From contig CALJKW010000055.1 of the NCBI GenBank assembly GCA_937980205.1, forward strand, positions 682,001 to 746,000: a stretch of DNA of 64,000 nt, written 5' to 3'. This DNA comes from an uncultured Myxococcales bacterium. Its GTDB lineage: Bacteria; Myxococcota; Myxococcia; Myxococcales; Myxococcaceae. The position numbers and the translations under genes were made by a program. Below are positions 9,444 to 18,157 of this stretch, in pieces (within the stretch, counting starts at the first letter, position 1; each line of letters opens with the position of its first letter). The notes under the pieces were generated by a model. It saw only the letters and a program-made list of their open reading frames with translations, was not told the DNA's origin and ran no database searches.

Positions 9444-10597
9444 GTCGGCCGGAACTTCGCCAGCGTGAACAGCGGCTTCTCGCTGCTGACTCCGCGCAGC
9501 ACGTGGCTGCCGAGCGGGCACAGCTCGTGCGGGTCGAGGTAGCGCGCGATGCTCTCGCTCAACACCATCGAGGTCTTGAGCGGCTTGCACATCGCCTCCA
9601 TGCGCGCGGCCTCGTTCACCGCCGAGCCGATGACGGTGAAGTCGAGGCGGTCTCGCGCGCCGATGTTCCCGTACATGACCTCGCCGAGGTTGACGGCGAC
9701 TCCGGCGCGAAGGCCGTGCGCCTTCGCGGGCGCCGACTCGGCGAACGCCTCCAAGCTGGCCGCGGCCGCCTTCACCGCGCGGCGCGCCGCAGCGGCTTCG
9801 TCGTCGCGCGTGGGAAAGACGGCGAGGATGGAGTCTCCGATGAACTTGAGGATCTCGCCGCCGTCGGCGAGCGGCCCGGCCATCGCCTCGAAGTAGGCGT
9901 CGAGGACGGGGACGATCTCCTGCACGGGGAGTCGATCGGCCAGCGAGGTGAAGCCGCGCAGATCGCACAGCCAGATGGCGGCGTGAATGCGCTGGCCGGT
10001 GCCGCGCTTGAAGTCTCCGGCAATGACGCGCTGGGCGGCGTTGGGGCCGAGGTAGACCTTGAGCAGCGTCTCCATCGAGAAGCGCGTCGACTCGAGCTCG
10101 AGGCGCGTCTCGAGCGCCGGCAGCAGCTTCTCGAAGGCGAGCAGGTGCCCGTCGTCGAAGCCGCCCGGCGCGTCGGTGGCGATCGAGATGAAGCTGCGGC
10201 GCCCCTTCCCGAAGTCGAGCGCGAGGGCGAAGTAGTCGGTGCCTCCGGCCGAGCGCATCGACTGGAGCTGCGGGTAGTCGCACTCGCCCTTCGCCAGCCG
10301 CTGGCGCACGCGCTGCGCGCCGCGGTGAATCGCCTCGACCGGGCTGCCGAGGTACGACGGCGACGACAGCGTGTCCGCCGTCGCGACCTGCAGCTCGACC
10401 TTGTCCGGCCGCTGCCACAGCACGGCGCGCCCGAAGACGTCGGGGTGCATCGCCAGCACGGTGCAGCGCATGCGCCACAGCGGCAGGCCGGCGGCCATCA
10501 GCCTCTGCGCGAGCGCGACGAAGAACGGCTCGATGGCCTCGCGCCGCGAGTCGGCGCTCACCAGCCAGTCGGAGATGCGGCCGAGATCGTCGGTCAC
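9440..10597 (-). CDS. Class III adenylyl cyclase
   Basis: 385 residues, GTG start. The C-terminal catalytic domain is complete: metal-binding Asp in CDLRGFTSLADRL, purine-selecting Lys and second metal Asp in LKFIGDSILAVF, and the Asn/Arg transition-state pair in GSAVNEAARMEAM. The Lys plus DFTVIG combination fits ATP rather than GTP as substrate, so cAMP is the expected product. The N-terminal 190 residues look like a GAF- or GSU-type sensor region with no membrane span, so the enzyme should be cytosolic. It is the last gene of a minus-strand run and its stop overlaps the convergent peptidoglycan protein gene by 4 nt. Confidence 0.87.
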   Translation of the reverse strand: MTDDLGRISDWLVSADSRREAIEPFFVALAQRLMAAGLPLWRMRCTVLAMHPDVFGRAVLWQRPDKVELQVATADTLSSPSYLGSPVEAIHRGAQRVRQRLAKGECDYPQLQSMRSAGGTDYFALALDFGKGRRSFISIATDAPGGFDDGHLLAFEKLLPALETRLELESTRFSMETLLKVYLGPNAAQRVIAGDFKRGTGQRIHAAIWLCDLRGFTSLADRLPVQEIVPVLDAYFEAMAGPLADGGEILKFIGDSILAVFPTRDDEAAAARRAVKAAAASLEAFAESAPAKAHGLRAGVAVNLGEVMYGNIGARDRLDFTVIGSAVNEAARMEAMCKPLKTSMVLSESIARYLDPHELCPLGSHVLRGVSSEKPLFTLAKFRPT

Positions 10598-10712
10598 CGG
10601 CCGGCAGTATACGGGCGAGGCGAGACGTCGATGGCCTCAACGCGCTCGCGCTCGCGCTCGTGGACGCGCTCGGCTCTTCGAGCGTCACGGACCGCCGGCC
10701 ACACGCATCCGC

Positions 10713-11399
10713 TCAGCGCTTCGACAGCGTGAGCGTGTGCCCGTCGTCACCGAGGTCGTTCACGCCGTCGATCTTCACCGGCTTGTAGCCGTCGGCCTCG
10801 ACGGTGATGGCGGCCCCGCTGAACGGGTTGCGCTGCGTGAAGAACACGTTCGCGAGCACGTTGGTGCGCAGCTGCGCGATGACCTCGTCGCCCGCCTTGA
10901 ACGTGACCGGCAGGTCCTGCAGGTAGTTGCCGTCTCCGTCGAGGAACTTGATCCAGAAGCCCTCGTCGGGCTCGGGCGGCATCTCGAGCTCGAGCACCTT
11001 CCCCGAGGCGAGCGACGCGCCGGGCAGCGTGCCGGTGCCGTAGCCCTCGCTCACCGCCTCGAGGCGCACGCGCGCGAACGGCCTGGGCGCCGCGAACTGG
11101 CCGCGCCGGTTCGTGCGGCCCTGGAACAGCACCTCGCTCGGGCACTCGCTCGGCTGAGGGCAGCTGTCCTGCATCATCGACACGGTGACGAGCGCGCAGG
11201 TCAGCGGCCCGCCGGTGCGGCCGTCGAGCAGCACGACGTCGCCCGTGCCGTCGGGGCCACAGCGGCCCTCTTTCTCGGCCTTGGCGATGGCGGCGTCCTT
11301 CTCGGAGCCTTCATCAATGCGCGAATCGCCGCTGCCCGCGGCGTCGGGTTTGGTCGTGGCGCACGCGACCAAAAGTCCAACGAACAGTAGCCCCCTCAC
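10713..11399 (-). CDS. Lipoprotein with carboxypeptidase-regulatory-like beta domain
   Basis: 228 residues. The signal MRGLLFVGLLVAC ends in a lipobox Cys at 13. The mature protein has an Asp/Lys-rich linker followed by a beta sandwich: DVVLLDGRTGGPLTCALVTV, GRTNRRGQFAAPRPF and ITVEADGYKPVKIDGV resemble carboxypeptidase-regulatory-like or CnaB-type folds. Four Cys in LTCALVTVSMMQDSCPQPSEC may form disulphides. It is 10 nt downstream of the Fe-S carrier gene on the same strand, probably by chance co-transcription. The function is unknown. Confidence 0.7.
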   Translation of the reverse strand: MRGLLFVGLLVACATTKPDAAGSGDSRIDEGSEKDAAIAKAEKEGRCGPDGTGDVVLLDGRTGGPLTCALVTVSMMQDSCPQPSECPSEVLFQGRTNRRGQFAAPRPFARVRLEAVSEGYGTGTLPGASLASGKVLELEMPPEPDEGFWIKFLDGDGNYLQDLPVTFKAGDEVIAQLRTNVLANVFFTQRNPFSGAAITVEADGYKPVKIDGVNDLGDDGHTLTLSKR

Positions 11400-11409
11400 G
11401 AAGTCGGGC

Positions 11410-11799
11410 TCAGACGGAGAACGACGTCCCGCAGCCGCACGACGACTTGGCCATCGGGTTGTTGAACTTGAAGCCGCTCGCCGTGTCCGTCACGACGTAA
11501 TCGACCGACGTGCCCGAGAGGTACTTCACGCTGATCGGGTCGGTGCAGATCTTCACGCCGTCCTGCTCCCAGACCTGGTCGCCGGGCTTCGACTCCTTCA
11601 TCAGGTTCAGGTCGTAGCCGAGGCCGCTGCAGCCGGCGGGCACCACGCGGACCGTGAGCAGGTAGCCTTCGAACTTCTGCTCGGTCATCACCTGCTTCAC
11701 CTGCGCGATGGCGCGCTCGGTGAGCATGAACGGGACCTTCTTCTCTTCAGTCGGCTGGTTGCTGAGACCCGAAACTTCGGCGCTGGCGACGTTTTCCAT
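11410..11799 (-). CDS. Iron-sulfur cluster assembly/carrier protein, IscA/ErpA (HesB) family
   Basis: 129 residues. A-type carrier that holds and transfers Fe-S clusters. The three invariant cysteines are present: Cys57 (PAGCSGLGY), Cys121 and Cys123 (SSCGCG). Compared with typical 107-114 residue members it has an extra 20-residue N-terminus before FMLTERAI. A ribosome-binding site (AAGAGG) lies 8 nt before the ATG. It stands alone, without iscS or iscU, between an SDR gene and a lipoprotein gene, as is common for ErpA-like carriers. ErpA and IscA cannot be told apart from sequence alone. Confidence 0.92.
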   Translation of the reverse strand: MENVASAEVSGLSNQPTEEKKVPFMLTERAIAQVKQVMTEQKFEGYLLTVRVVPAGCSGLGYDLNLMKESKPGDQVWEQDGVKICTDPISVKYLSGTSVDYVVTDTASGFKFNNPMAKSSCGCGTSFSV

Positions 11800-11827
11800 G
11801 ACGATCCTCTTATAACGCCACCCGGGC

Positions 11828-12538
11828 TCACGCCAGCGACCGCCCCCCGTCGACGGCCAGGATCTGCCCGGTGATGAACCGCGGCCCGGTGAGCAATTGC
11901 CCCACCGCCTCGGCGACGTCCTTCGGGTCTCCGAAGCGGCCGAAGGGGATGCGCGCGCGGATCTTCTCGAGCTCCGCCGTCGACAGCCCCTCGGGCGGCA
12001 GCACCGTCCCCGGAGCGACCGCGTTCACGCGCACGCGCGGCGCCAGCTTCAGCGCCATGCACCGGGTCAGCTCGGCCGCCGCCGCCTTCGACATGCAGTA
12101 GGCGGCGTGCTCGCGCCAGTGGTTCCACACTCCGGCGACGTCGACGATGTTGACCACGTCGCCCTCGCGGCCGAGCGCCGCGAACGCCTCGATGAGCTTC
12201 AGCGGCGCGCGCGCGTTGACGCGCCACAGCTCGTCCGCCGAGTACTTCTCACCGAGGATCCCCGCGGAGTTCACGAGGATGTCGAGCCGCCCCAGCGCCT
12301 CGGCGGCCTGCTTCACCACGGCGCCGGCGTCGTCGGCGGAGAGATCCGCCTTCAGCGCCACGGCCTTGTTGCCGTCGACCTTCGCGGCGGCGACGACCTC
12401 GTCGGCCCCCTTCGCCGAGCTCAGGTAGTGCACCGCCAGATCTGCGCCGAGCGCGATGAGCCGCTCGGCGATCGCGCGGCCGACGCGCGTGCCGCCACCC
12501 GTGACGAGGGCTGCGCGCCCCTCCAATGGCCTTCCCAT
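11828..12538 (-). CDS. SDR oxidoreductase resembling pteridine reductase (FolM/PTR1 type)
   Basis: 236 residues. The NADP-binding signature is TGGGTRVGRAIAERL (13-27), with NSAG at 90-93. The active site shows Asp133, Tyr147 and Lys151 (NIVDVAG, YCMSK): the usual catalytic Ser is replaced by Asp, the arrangement of pteridine reductases, and the GTRVG loop also fits that group. It could reduce dihydro-biopterin or -monapterin, or an uncharacterised ketone. The ATG at 12538 (MGRPLEG) is favoured over upstream in-frame codons. It diverges from the MoeB-like gene with only 50 nt between them, and precedes the Fe-S carrier gene. Confidence 0.8.
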   Translation of the reverse strand: MGRPLEGRAALVTGGGTRVGRAIAERLIALGADLAVHYLSSAKGADEVVAAAKVDGNKAVALKADLSADDAGAVVKQAAEALGRLDILVNSAGILGEKYSADELWRVNARAPLKLIEAFAALGREGDVVNIVDVAGVWNHWREHAAYCMSKAAAAELTRCMALKLAPRVRVNAVAPGTVLPPEGLSTAELEKIRARIPFGRFGDPKDVAEAVGQLLTGPRFITGQILAVDGGRSLA

Positions 12539-12588
12539 GCGGGGCGTTATAAGCGAAACGACTCTCGAGGCCGCGCATCCAAACAACC

Positions 12589-13746
12589 ATGGCTACCTAC
12601 CGGGAACTGCTGTCCGCGACGAAGAAGACGATCAAGGAAGTGACCGTCGACGAGGTGAAGAAGCAGCTCGACTCCAAGACGCCGGTGAAGCTCATCGACG
12701 TCCGCGAGAGCGAGGAGTACGCCGCCGGCCGGCTCCCCGGCGCCATCAGCGTCCCGCGCGGCTTCCTCGAGCTGAAGATCGAGGACAAGGCGAAGCGCGA
12801 AGAGCCCATCATCCTCTACTGCGCCGGCGGAGTCCGCTCGGCCTTTGCGGCCAAGACGCTCGCCGACATGGGCTACTCGAACGTCTCGTCGATGGCGGGC
12901 GGCTACAACCGCTGGCACGACGCGGCGTACCCGACCGACAAGCCGCTCGTGCTGTCGGCCGAGCAGAAAGAGCGCTACCGCCGTCACCTCGCGATCCCCG
13001 AGGTCGGTGAAGAGGGCCAGGCGAAGCTGCTCAAGGCCAAGGTGCTCTTGATGGGAGCTGGCGGCCTGGGCTCTCCCGCCGCGCTGTACCTGGCGGCCGC
13101 CGGTGTCGGCACGCTCGGCATCGTCGACATGGACGTCGTCGATCTCTCGAACCTGCAGCGGCAGGTGATTCACACGCAGGACCGCAAGGGCATGCCGAAG
13201 ACGGCGTCGGCGGCCGAGGCGATCAAGGCACTGAACCCCGACGTGAAGGTCATTCCCTTCCAGGAGCGGCTCACCAGCGAGAACATCGACCGCGTGCTGT
13301 CGGGCTTCGACATGATCCTCGACGGCGGCGACAACTTCCCGACGCGCTACCTGCTGAACGACGCGTGCGTGAAGCACAAGAAGCCGAACATCCACGGGTC
13401 GATCTACCGGTTCGAGGGACAGGTGACGACGTTCGTGCCGTTCGACGGGCCGTGCTACCGCTGCCTGTACCCGCAGCCGCCGCCGGCGGACATGGCGCCG
13501 TCGTGCGCCGAGGCCGGCGTGCTCGGCGTGCTGCCCGGCCTGGTCGGCCTGTTCCAGGCGAACGAGGCGATCAAGCTCATCCTCGGCATCGGGACTCCGC
13601 TCAAGGGCCGGCTGCTCACGATGGATGCGCTGGAGACGACGTTCCGGACGCTGAAGCTCCGCCGCGATCCGCAGTGCCCGGTGTGCAGCGAGGGCAAGCA
13701 GATCACGTACATCGACTACGAGCAGTTCTGCTCGACCGCAGCGTGA
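12589..13746 (+). CDS. moeB: MoeB/ThiF-type adenylyltransferase with N-terminal rhodanese domain
   Basis: 385 residues. The E1-like enzyme adenylates the C-terminal Gly of a sulfur-carrier protein such as MoaD or ThiS. Residues 15-115 are a rhodanese with active-site Cys78 (LYCAGGVRS). The adenylyltransferase begins near 125 (LSAEQKERYRRHL) with the ATP loop GAGGLGSPAALYL, the DGGDNFPTRYLLN motif and zinc pairs CYRC and CPVC. In MoeZ and MOCS3 the rhodanese is C-terminal; here it is N-terminal. A separate rhodanese gene follows, overlapping by 4 nt, so two sulfur-transfer domains are made with one activating domain. The molybdopterin versus thiamine route cannot be decided. Confidence 0.88.
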   Translation: MATYRELLSATKKTIKEVTVDEVKKQLDSKTPVKLIDVRESEEYAAGRLPGAISVPRGFLELKIEDKAKREEPIILYCAGGVRSAFAAKTLADMGYSNVSSMAGGYNRWHDAAYPTDKPLVLSAEQKERYRRHLAIPEVGEEGQAKLLKAKVLLMGAGGLGSPAALYLAAAGVGTLGIVDMDVVDLSNLQRQVIHTQDRKGMPKTASAAEAIKALNPDVKVIPFQERLTSENIDRVLSGFDMILDGGDNFPTRYLLNDACVKHKKPNIHGSIYRFEGQVTTFVPFDGPCYRCLYPQPPPADMAPSCAEAGVLGVLPGLVGLFQANEAIKLILGIGTPLKGRLLTMDALETTFRTLKLRRDPQCPVCSEGKQITYIDYEQFCSTAA

Positions 13747-14066
13747 TTCGCGAGATCTCGGCGAAGGAGCTGGCGGCGGCGCTGAAGGGGCCCAACCCTC
13801 CGCTGCTGGTCGACGTGCGCACGCCGCACGAGCACGCGATCGCCCAGATCAAGCCGTCGCTCTTGCTGCCGCTACACGAGATCGAAGACCGGGCGAGCGA
13901 GCTCGACGAGCACAAGGGCCGCCCGATCGTCGTGTACTGCCACCTCGGCGTGCGCTCGCTGAACGGCGCCGCGTACCTGACCGACCTCGGGCACGATGCG
14001 GTGTCGCTGGCGGGGGGCATCGAGGCGTGGTCCTGCGAGATCGACCCGAAGGTGCCGCGGTACTGA
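13743..14066 (+). CDS. Single-domain rhodanese sulfurtransferase
   Basis: 107 residues, GTG start overlapping the MoeB-like stop. The rhodanese pattern is VDVRTPHEHAIAQI and the active Cys66 in VVYCHLGVRS, whose loop resembles GlpE/PspE-type sulfurtransferases. It is likely a persulfide donor or acceptor for the preceding adenylyltransferase. It is a complete domain with its own ending, not a fragment split from MoeB, since both proteins have intact cores. Confidence 0.88.
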   Translation: MIREISAKELAAALKGPNPPLLVDVRTPHEHAIAQIKPSLLLPLHEIEDRASELDEHKGRPIVVYCHLGVRSLNGAAYLTDLGHDAVSLAGGIEAWSCEIDPKVPRY

Positions 14067-14070
14067 GCGG

Positions 14071-14436
14071 CTACGCGGTCGGCCCGGGGCTGAGCCTGTC
14101 CCGAATCTGCCGGAGCACGTCGAGCTCGGTCTCTTTCGCTTCGACCGTCGGCCGCTGCAGCGCGTTGATGCCCTTCACCACGAAGAACAGCGCCAGCGCG
14201 ATGATGACGAACGACAGCAGCGCGGTCAGAAAAGCCCCGTAGCGAATGGGCGTGCCGTTGACGTCGAAGCTCAGCGCGCTGAAGTCGGGCTTGGCGCCGA
14301 CGGCCGCGATGAGCTGCATCAACACGTCGTTGGTGAACGAGGACACGACCGCCCCGAACGCCACGCCCATCAGCAGCCCCACTGCGAGGGAAAGCACGTT
14401 GCCGCGCGCGATGAACTCCCGGAATTCTCTCCACAT
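14071..14436 (-). CDS. mscL: Large-conductance mechanosensitive channel
   Basis: 121 residues (E. coli 136). It opens under membrane tension to release solutes on osmotic downshock. N-terminal MWREFREFIARGNVLSLAVG is the characteristic amphipathic helix and first membrane span; TM2 is AFLTALLSFVIIALALFFVV, followed by the C-terminal helix ELDVLRQIRDRL. A clear ribosome-binding site (GGAGG, complement of 14442-14446) lies 5 nt before the ATG and fixes the start. It converges with the rhodanese gene 4 nt away and is probably monocistronic. Confidence 0.95.
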   Translation of the reverse strand: MWREFREFIARGNVLSLAVGLLMGVAFGAVVSSFTNDVLMQLIAAVGAKPDFSALSFDVNGTPIRYGAFLTALLSFVIIALALFFVVKGINALQRPTVEAKETELDVLRQIRDRLSPGPTA

Positions 14437-14676
14437 GACGACCTCCAAAGGCCTCGAGCGACTCGAGAGCCTGCATGGGCCGTGCTGCGCGGCGACGGCG
14501 CCTCGTCGATCGTCGGTACGGCACCCCGCGGTAAGGCCGGGGCCGGCTACCGCGACGCCTTCTTCCTCTGCACCGGCGGCGGCTCGGGCTGTCTGAGCGA
14601 CGGGCATGCCCCCCGAACCGCCGTCCGAGGTGCGGCCGAAGTGGGAGAAAAGCGCACGCGCTAAGGTGCGCCGGAC

Positions 14677-15795
14677 ATGTCCAGCCTCCCCAAGCCGAAC
14701 GTCCCGATGGCGGGCTTCCAGCCGGACCCGAGCGCCGACCCGACGCTCGTGTGCGTCGCCGACTACGAGAAGGCGGCTGCGGCGAAGATCGCCGCGGGTC
14801 CCCTCGCCTACTACTCGGGCGGCGCCAACGACGAGCGCACGCTGCAGGACAACCTCGCGGCCTTCCGCCGCCGGTGGCTGCTGCCGCGCGCGATGCGCGG
14901 CACCAGCGTGGTCGACCTCTCGACGACGGTGCTGGGGCGCAGGTGGCCGGCGCCGGTCTTCATCTGCCCCACCGCGCTGCAGCGCATGGCGCACCCGCAC
15001 GGCGAGCTGGCGAGCGCGCGCGCCGCGGCGGCGCGGGGCATCACCTTCACGCTGTCGACGAGCGCTTCGACCGACATGGCCGACGTCGCCAAGGTCGAAG
15101 GCCCGCGCTGGTACCAGGTGTACCTGCTCGCCGACGAGGGCGCCCGGCGGGCGATGGTCGAGCGCGCGGTGGCGCTCGGCTACGAGGCCTTCGTCCTCAC
15201 CGTCGATCTGCAGCGGCTCGGCCGCCGCGAGCGCGACATCCGCGTGGGCTTCTCGATCCCGCCCGGCGTGCACCTGCCGAACATCGCGGCCGCCGCCGGC
15301 GTGCCCCCGGAGGAGGCGCCGAACGTGCCCTTCGTCGCGGCGCTCACCTGGGCCGACCTCGAGTGGCTCGCGAAGCTGGGCAAGCCGGTCATCGTCAAAG
15401 GCATCTTGCGCCCCGACGACGCCCGCGCCGCGATCGATCACGGCGCCGCGGCGATCGAGGTCAGCAACCACGGCGGGCGCCAGCTCGACGGAGCGATCGC
15501 CTCGATCGACGCGCTGCCCGCGATCGCCGACGCGGTGCAGGGCCGCGTCCCCCTGCTCCTCGACGGAGGCGTCCGCCGCGGCACCGACGTGCTCATCGGC
15601 CTCGCGCTCGGAGCCACCGCAGTCGGCGTCGGCCGCCCCGTCATCTGGGGCCTCGCGGTGAACGGCGAAGCCGGCGTCGGCCGCGTCCTGGACCTGCTCG
15701 TCACCGAGCTGGACTCGGCGATGGCGCTGTCCGGCTGCGCGAGCGTGGGCGAAGTGACGAGGGACCTGGTGAGCCAGGCAGCGCCCTACCCCTGA
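14677..15795 (+). CDS. FMN-dependent alpha-hydroxy acid oxidase/dehydrogenase
   Basis: 372 residues, soluble TIM-barrel flavoenzyme of the glycolate oxidase / lactate dehydrogenase (LldD) family. It oxidises a 2-hydroxy acid to the 2-oxo acid. Visible hallmarks: YYSGGANDERTLQDN (46-60), Lys241 in PVIVKGIL that contacts FMN, catalytic His265 with Arg268 in SNHGGRQLDG, and the phosphate loop LLDGGVRRGTDV. No membrane anchor is seen, which favours an oxidase over an LldD-type respiratory enzyme. The gene stands alone. The substrate (lactate, glycolate, mandelate or other) is undetermined. Confidence 0.88.
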   Translation: MSSLPKPNVPMAGFQPDPSADPTLVCVADYEKAAAAKIAAGPLAYYSGGANDERTLQDNLAAFRRRWLLPRAMRGTSVVDLSTTVLGRRWPAPVFICPTALQRMAHPHGELASARAAAARGITFTLSTSASTDMADVAKVEGPRWYQVYLLADEGARRAMVERAVALGYEAFVLTVDLQRLGRRERDIRVGFSIPPGVHLPNIAAAAGVPPEEAPNVPFVAALTWADLEWLAKLGKPVIVKGILRPDDARAAIDHGAAAIEVSNHGGRQLDGAIASIDALPAIADAVQGRVPLLLDGGVRRGTDVLIGLALGATAVGVGRPVIWGLAVNGEAGVGRVLDLLVTELDSAMALSGCASVGEVTRDLVSQAAPYP

Positions 15796-15832
15796 GCCCG
15801 ATCCTCGAACGAAGCGCGCCCGTCGCGAGCTG

Positions 15833-18058
15833 CTACTTCCCGCCGCGGTAAGCGTCTCCGAGCTCGATCGGCGACGGCCGATTCACGAAGTCCTTCGACT
15901 TCGCGATCGCGTTCACGTCGAACGACACGTTCTGCTGCAGCCGATCGTCACGAAGCTCGAGCCGGTGCGGGCCCTCGAAGATCGTGATCTTCATGCCGGT
16001 CGTGCCGATCTTCTGCCCGTTGCAGTACACCGGCACCTTGTCGAGCTTGGGCTTCGTCTGCAGCTCGAGCTGCGTCTGCGAGAAGTCCTTCTTGATCGTC
16101 CTCAGCTCGTTGATCTGCCCGAACTGAATCGACTCCTCGTAGGTGAGGCACATCTGATCGTTCGTGAGCCAGATGGTGTCTCCGACGCACGCGCCGCGGG
16201 CCTCGTCGAGCGGGGTCTGGCCCATGTCGATCGGCTGCGTGCTCAGCGTGCCGCCGCGCTTGATGAACACGTGTGTCGGCGGGCTGGTGCTCACGGACAG
16301 CAGAATCGGCACGCACTCGCCTGGCCCCGGCGGCGGTCTCCACTTGAACACCGCCACGAGCACGCCGAGCGAGATGAGCAGCAGCAGCACGATCACCCCG
16401 CCGCGCCGCTGCGCCTGCTTGCGCTTGAGCGCCTCGAGATCGTTCGACGCCTTGTCGAGCTCGACGGCCTTCTCGGCCTTGTCGATCGACTTCGCCTTCT
16501 TCACCTTCTTCGGAGCGTCCTCGACCGGCTCGAGCCCCTCGCGCGACCTGCGCGGCGGAGCCTCGGGCATCTCGCCCGTCGCCGTCCGCCGCAGCTTGCC
16601 GGCGCTCGACGACGTGCGCCGGGGCGCGGGCATCTCCGTCGGCGGCTCTTCCTCTTCGGCTTCGACGACGCGCGCGTGGCCGTTGACGCCGTTCGAGGGC
16701 CGCTTCAGGCCGGTGCGCGACTTGCGCGCGCTGGGCTGAGACTGCTCCTGCTCGGTGTACGGCTCTTCGAACTCGCGCGTGGCCGGCTTCTGCCGCGTCA
16801 GCTCCGGCCCCGAGCCGCCCTGGTGCGCGCGCTGCATCGAGGTCTGGTTCGGGTTCGAGTACGCGCGGCTCGGCTTGATCGGCGCCTGCGCCGGCGGAGC
16901 GTCCCACTCGGGCAGCGGCTCGGGGTCTCCGTTGCGGCCGCCAGCCTCGCCCGGGCGGGCGCGGTCGGTGCCGGTGAACTCGGGCTCCGAGGGCTCCTCG
17001 ACGATGATGCGGCTCGAGCGGGCCTGCCTCGACTGGCGCGGCTCTTCCCGCTTCGGCATCTCGGGCATCGCGGGCAGGCCCTGCTGCGACTCGCCCTGCA
17101 CCGACGGGTTGGGAGCGCCCAGGCGGGCCTCTTCGGCGCGCCGCTCGGCGAACAGCGTCTCCATCAGCTCGGAGATCTGCACGCTCGTCGCGACGAGGCG
17201 CTGGCTGATGAGGAACTCCTCGAGCGCCATCTGGAACATCGAGGCGTCGCGGTAGCGATCGTCGGGCGCCTTCGCGAGCGCGCGCATCACGACGTCATCG
17301 AGCTCGCCCGGGACCTCGGCCACCACGGACGGAGGGTCGATCGCGCACTCGAGCGCCGCCTGCAGCGTCGCGAGCTCGCTGTCGCGCTTGAGCGGCCGCA
17401 CGCCGGTGAGCAGCTCGTACAGCACGAGGCCGAGCGCGAAGAGATCGGTGCGCGCGTCGAGCGGCTTGCCGCCGGCCTGCTCGGGCGCCATGTACGCGAA
17501 CTTGCCCTTGATGGCGCCGGACTTCGTCATCGACGCCTGGTCGGCGGCCTTCGCGATGCCGAAGTCGACCAGCTTCACCGAGCCGTCGAAGCTGATGAGG
17601 ATGTTCTGCGGCGAGATGTCGCGGTGCACGACGCGCAGCGGCTGGCCGCGCTCGTCGTTGCGCGTGTGCGCGTAGTACAGGCCCTTGCACGCCTCGGCGA
17701 TGATGCGAATCGCGAGCGGCCGCGCGATCCACTGCCCGGTGCTCCACGCCTTGCGCATGAGGCGGCCGAGGTCTTCGCCGTGGATGAACTCCATCGCGAT
17801 GAAGTACTGACCCTCGGCCTGACCGAGGTCGTAGATCTGCGCGATGTTCGGGTGATTGAAGCGCGAGGCGATCTTCGCCTCGTTGAGGAACATCTGGACG
17901 AACTCGGGATCCTCCGAGAGGTGCGGCAGGATCCGCTTCACCACGATGTGACGGTTGAAACCCTCGATGCCGATCTGGTTCGCAAGCCAGACCTCGGCCA
18001 TCCCGCCCGTGGCGAGCTTCTTGATCAGCTGGTAGTTGCCGACTTGCTGACCGGCCAT
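15833..18058 (-). CDS. Transmembrane Ser/Thr protein kinase (PknB type)
   Basis: 741 residues. The Hanks-type kinase domain (about 8-290) is intact: Gly loop LATGGMAEVW, Lys41, HRD at 145-147 (VVHRDISPQN), DFG at 165-167 and the APE-like MAPEQAGG. A long disordered, charged juxtamembrane region (300-540) is followed by a basic helix, one membrane span at about 550-572 (GGVIVLLLLISLGVLVAVF), and a periplasmic domain of about 168 residues with five Cys that has PEGA-like beta features (THVFIKRGGTL, PVYCNGQKIGTTG). Such kinases read envelope signals. It diverges from the 18158 gene across about 100 nt. Confidence 0.9.
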   Translation of the reverse strand: MAGQQVGNYQLIKKLATGGMAEVWLANQIGIEGFNRHIVVKRILPHLSEDPEFVQMFLNEAKIASRFNHPNIAQIYDLGQAEGQYFIAMEFIHGEDLGRLMRKAWSTGQWIARPLAIRIIAEACKGLYYAHTRNDERGQPLRVVHRDISPQNILISFDGSVKLVDFGIAKAADQASMTKSGAIKGKFAYMAPEQAGGKPLDARTDLFALGLVLYELLTGVRPLKRDSELATLQAALECAIDPPSVVAEVPGELDDVVMRALAKAPDDRYRDASMFQMALEEFLISQRLVATSVQISELMETLFAERRAEEARLGAPNPSVQGESQQGLPAMPEMPKREEPRQSRQARSSRIIVEEPSEPEFTGTDRARPGEAGGRNGDPEPLPEWDAPPAQAPIKPSRAYSNPNQTSMQRAHQGGSGPELTRQKPATREFEEPYTEQEQSQPSARKSRTGLKRPSNGVNGHARVVEAEEEEPPTEMPAPRRTSSSAGKLRRTATGEMPEAPPRRSREGLEPVEDAPKKVKKAKSIDKAEKAVELDKASNDLEALKRKQAQRRGGVIVLLLLISLGVLVAVFKWRPPPGPGECVPILLSVSTSPPTHVFIKRGGTLSTQPIDMGQTPLDEARGACVGDTIWLTNDQMCLTYEESIQFGQINELRTIKKDFSQTQLELQTKPKLDKVPVYCNGQKIGTTGMKITIFEGPHRLELRDDRLQQNVSFDVNAIAKSKDFVNRPSPIELGDAYRGGK

Positions 18059-18157
18059 GGGGAGAAAGACCTACGAACTTCGAGACTCTAGGTCACGCCG
18101 CGATGAAGCGACAGTCCGCTTACTGACTCACTGTCTCGCGTGTAGTGTGAGGTACGA

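Noticed and set aside
6897..10732. Very long open frames on both strands covering the peptidoglycan protein and cyclase genes
   Set aside because: Arg/Pro/Ala-rich low-complexity translations typical of shadow frames in GC-rich DNA; they conflict with intact motifs of the real genes.
13743..14066. Second rhodanese as a frameshifted C-terminal domain of the MoeB-like protein
   Set aside because: Both proteins have complete cores and their own ends; the GTGA overlap is the same coupling seen throughout the window.
14437..14676. Possible small gene or repeat between mscL and the hydroxyacid oxidase
   Set aside because: Only a short CTCGAGCGACTCGAG palindrome and promoter space for the two divergent genes are visible; no supported frame or ribosome site.
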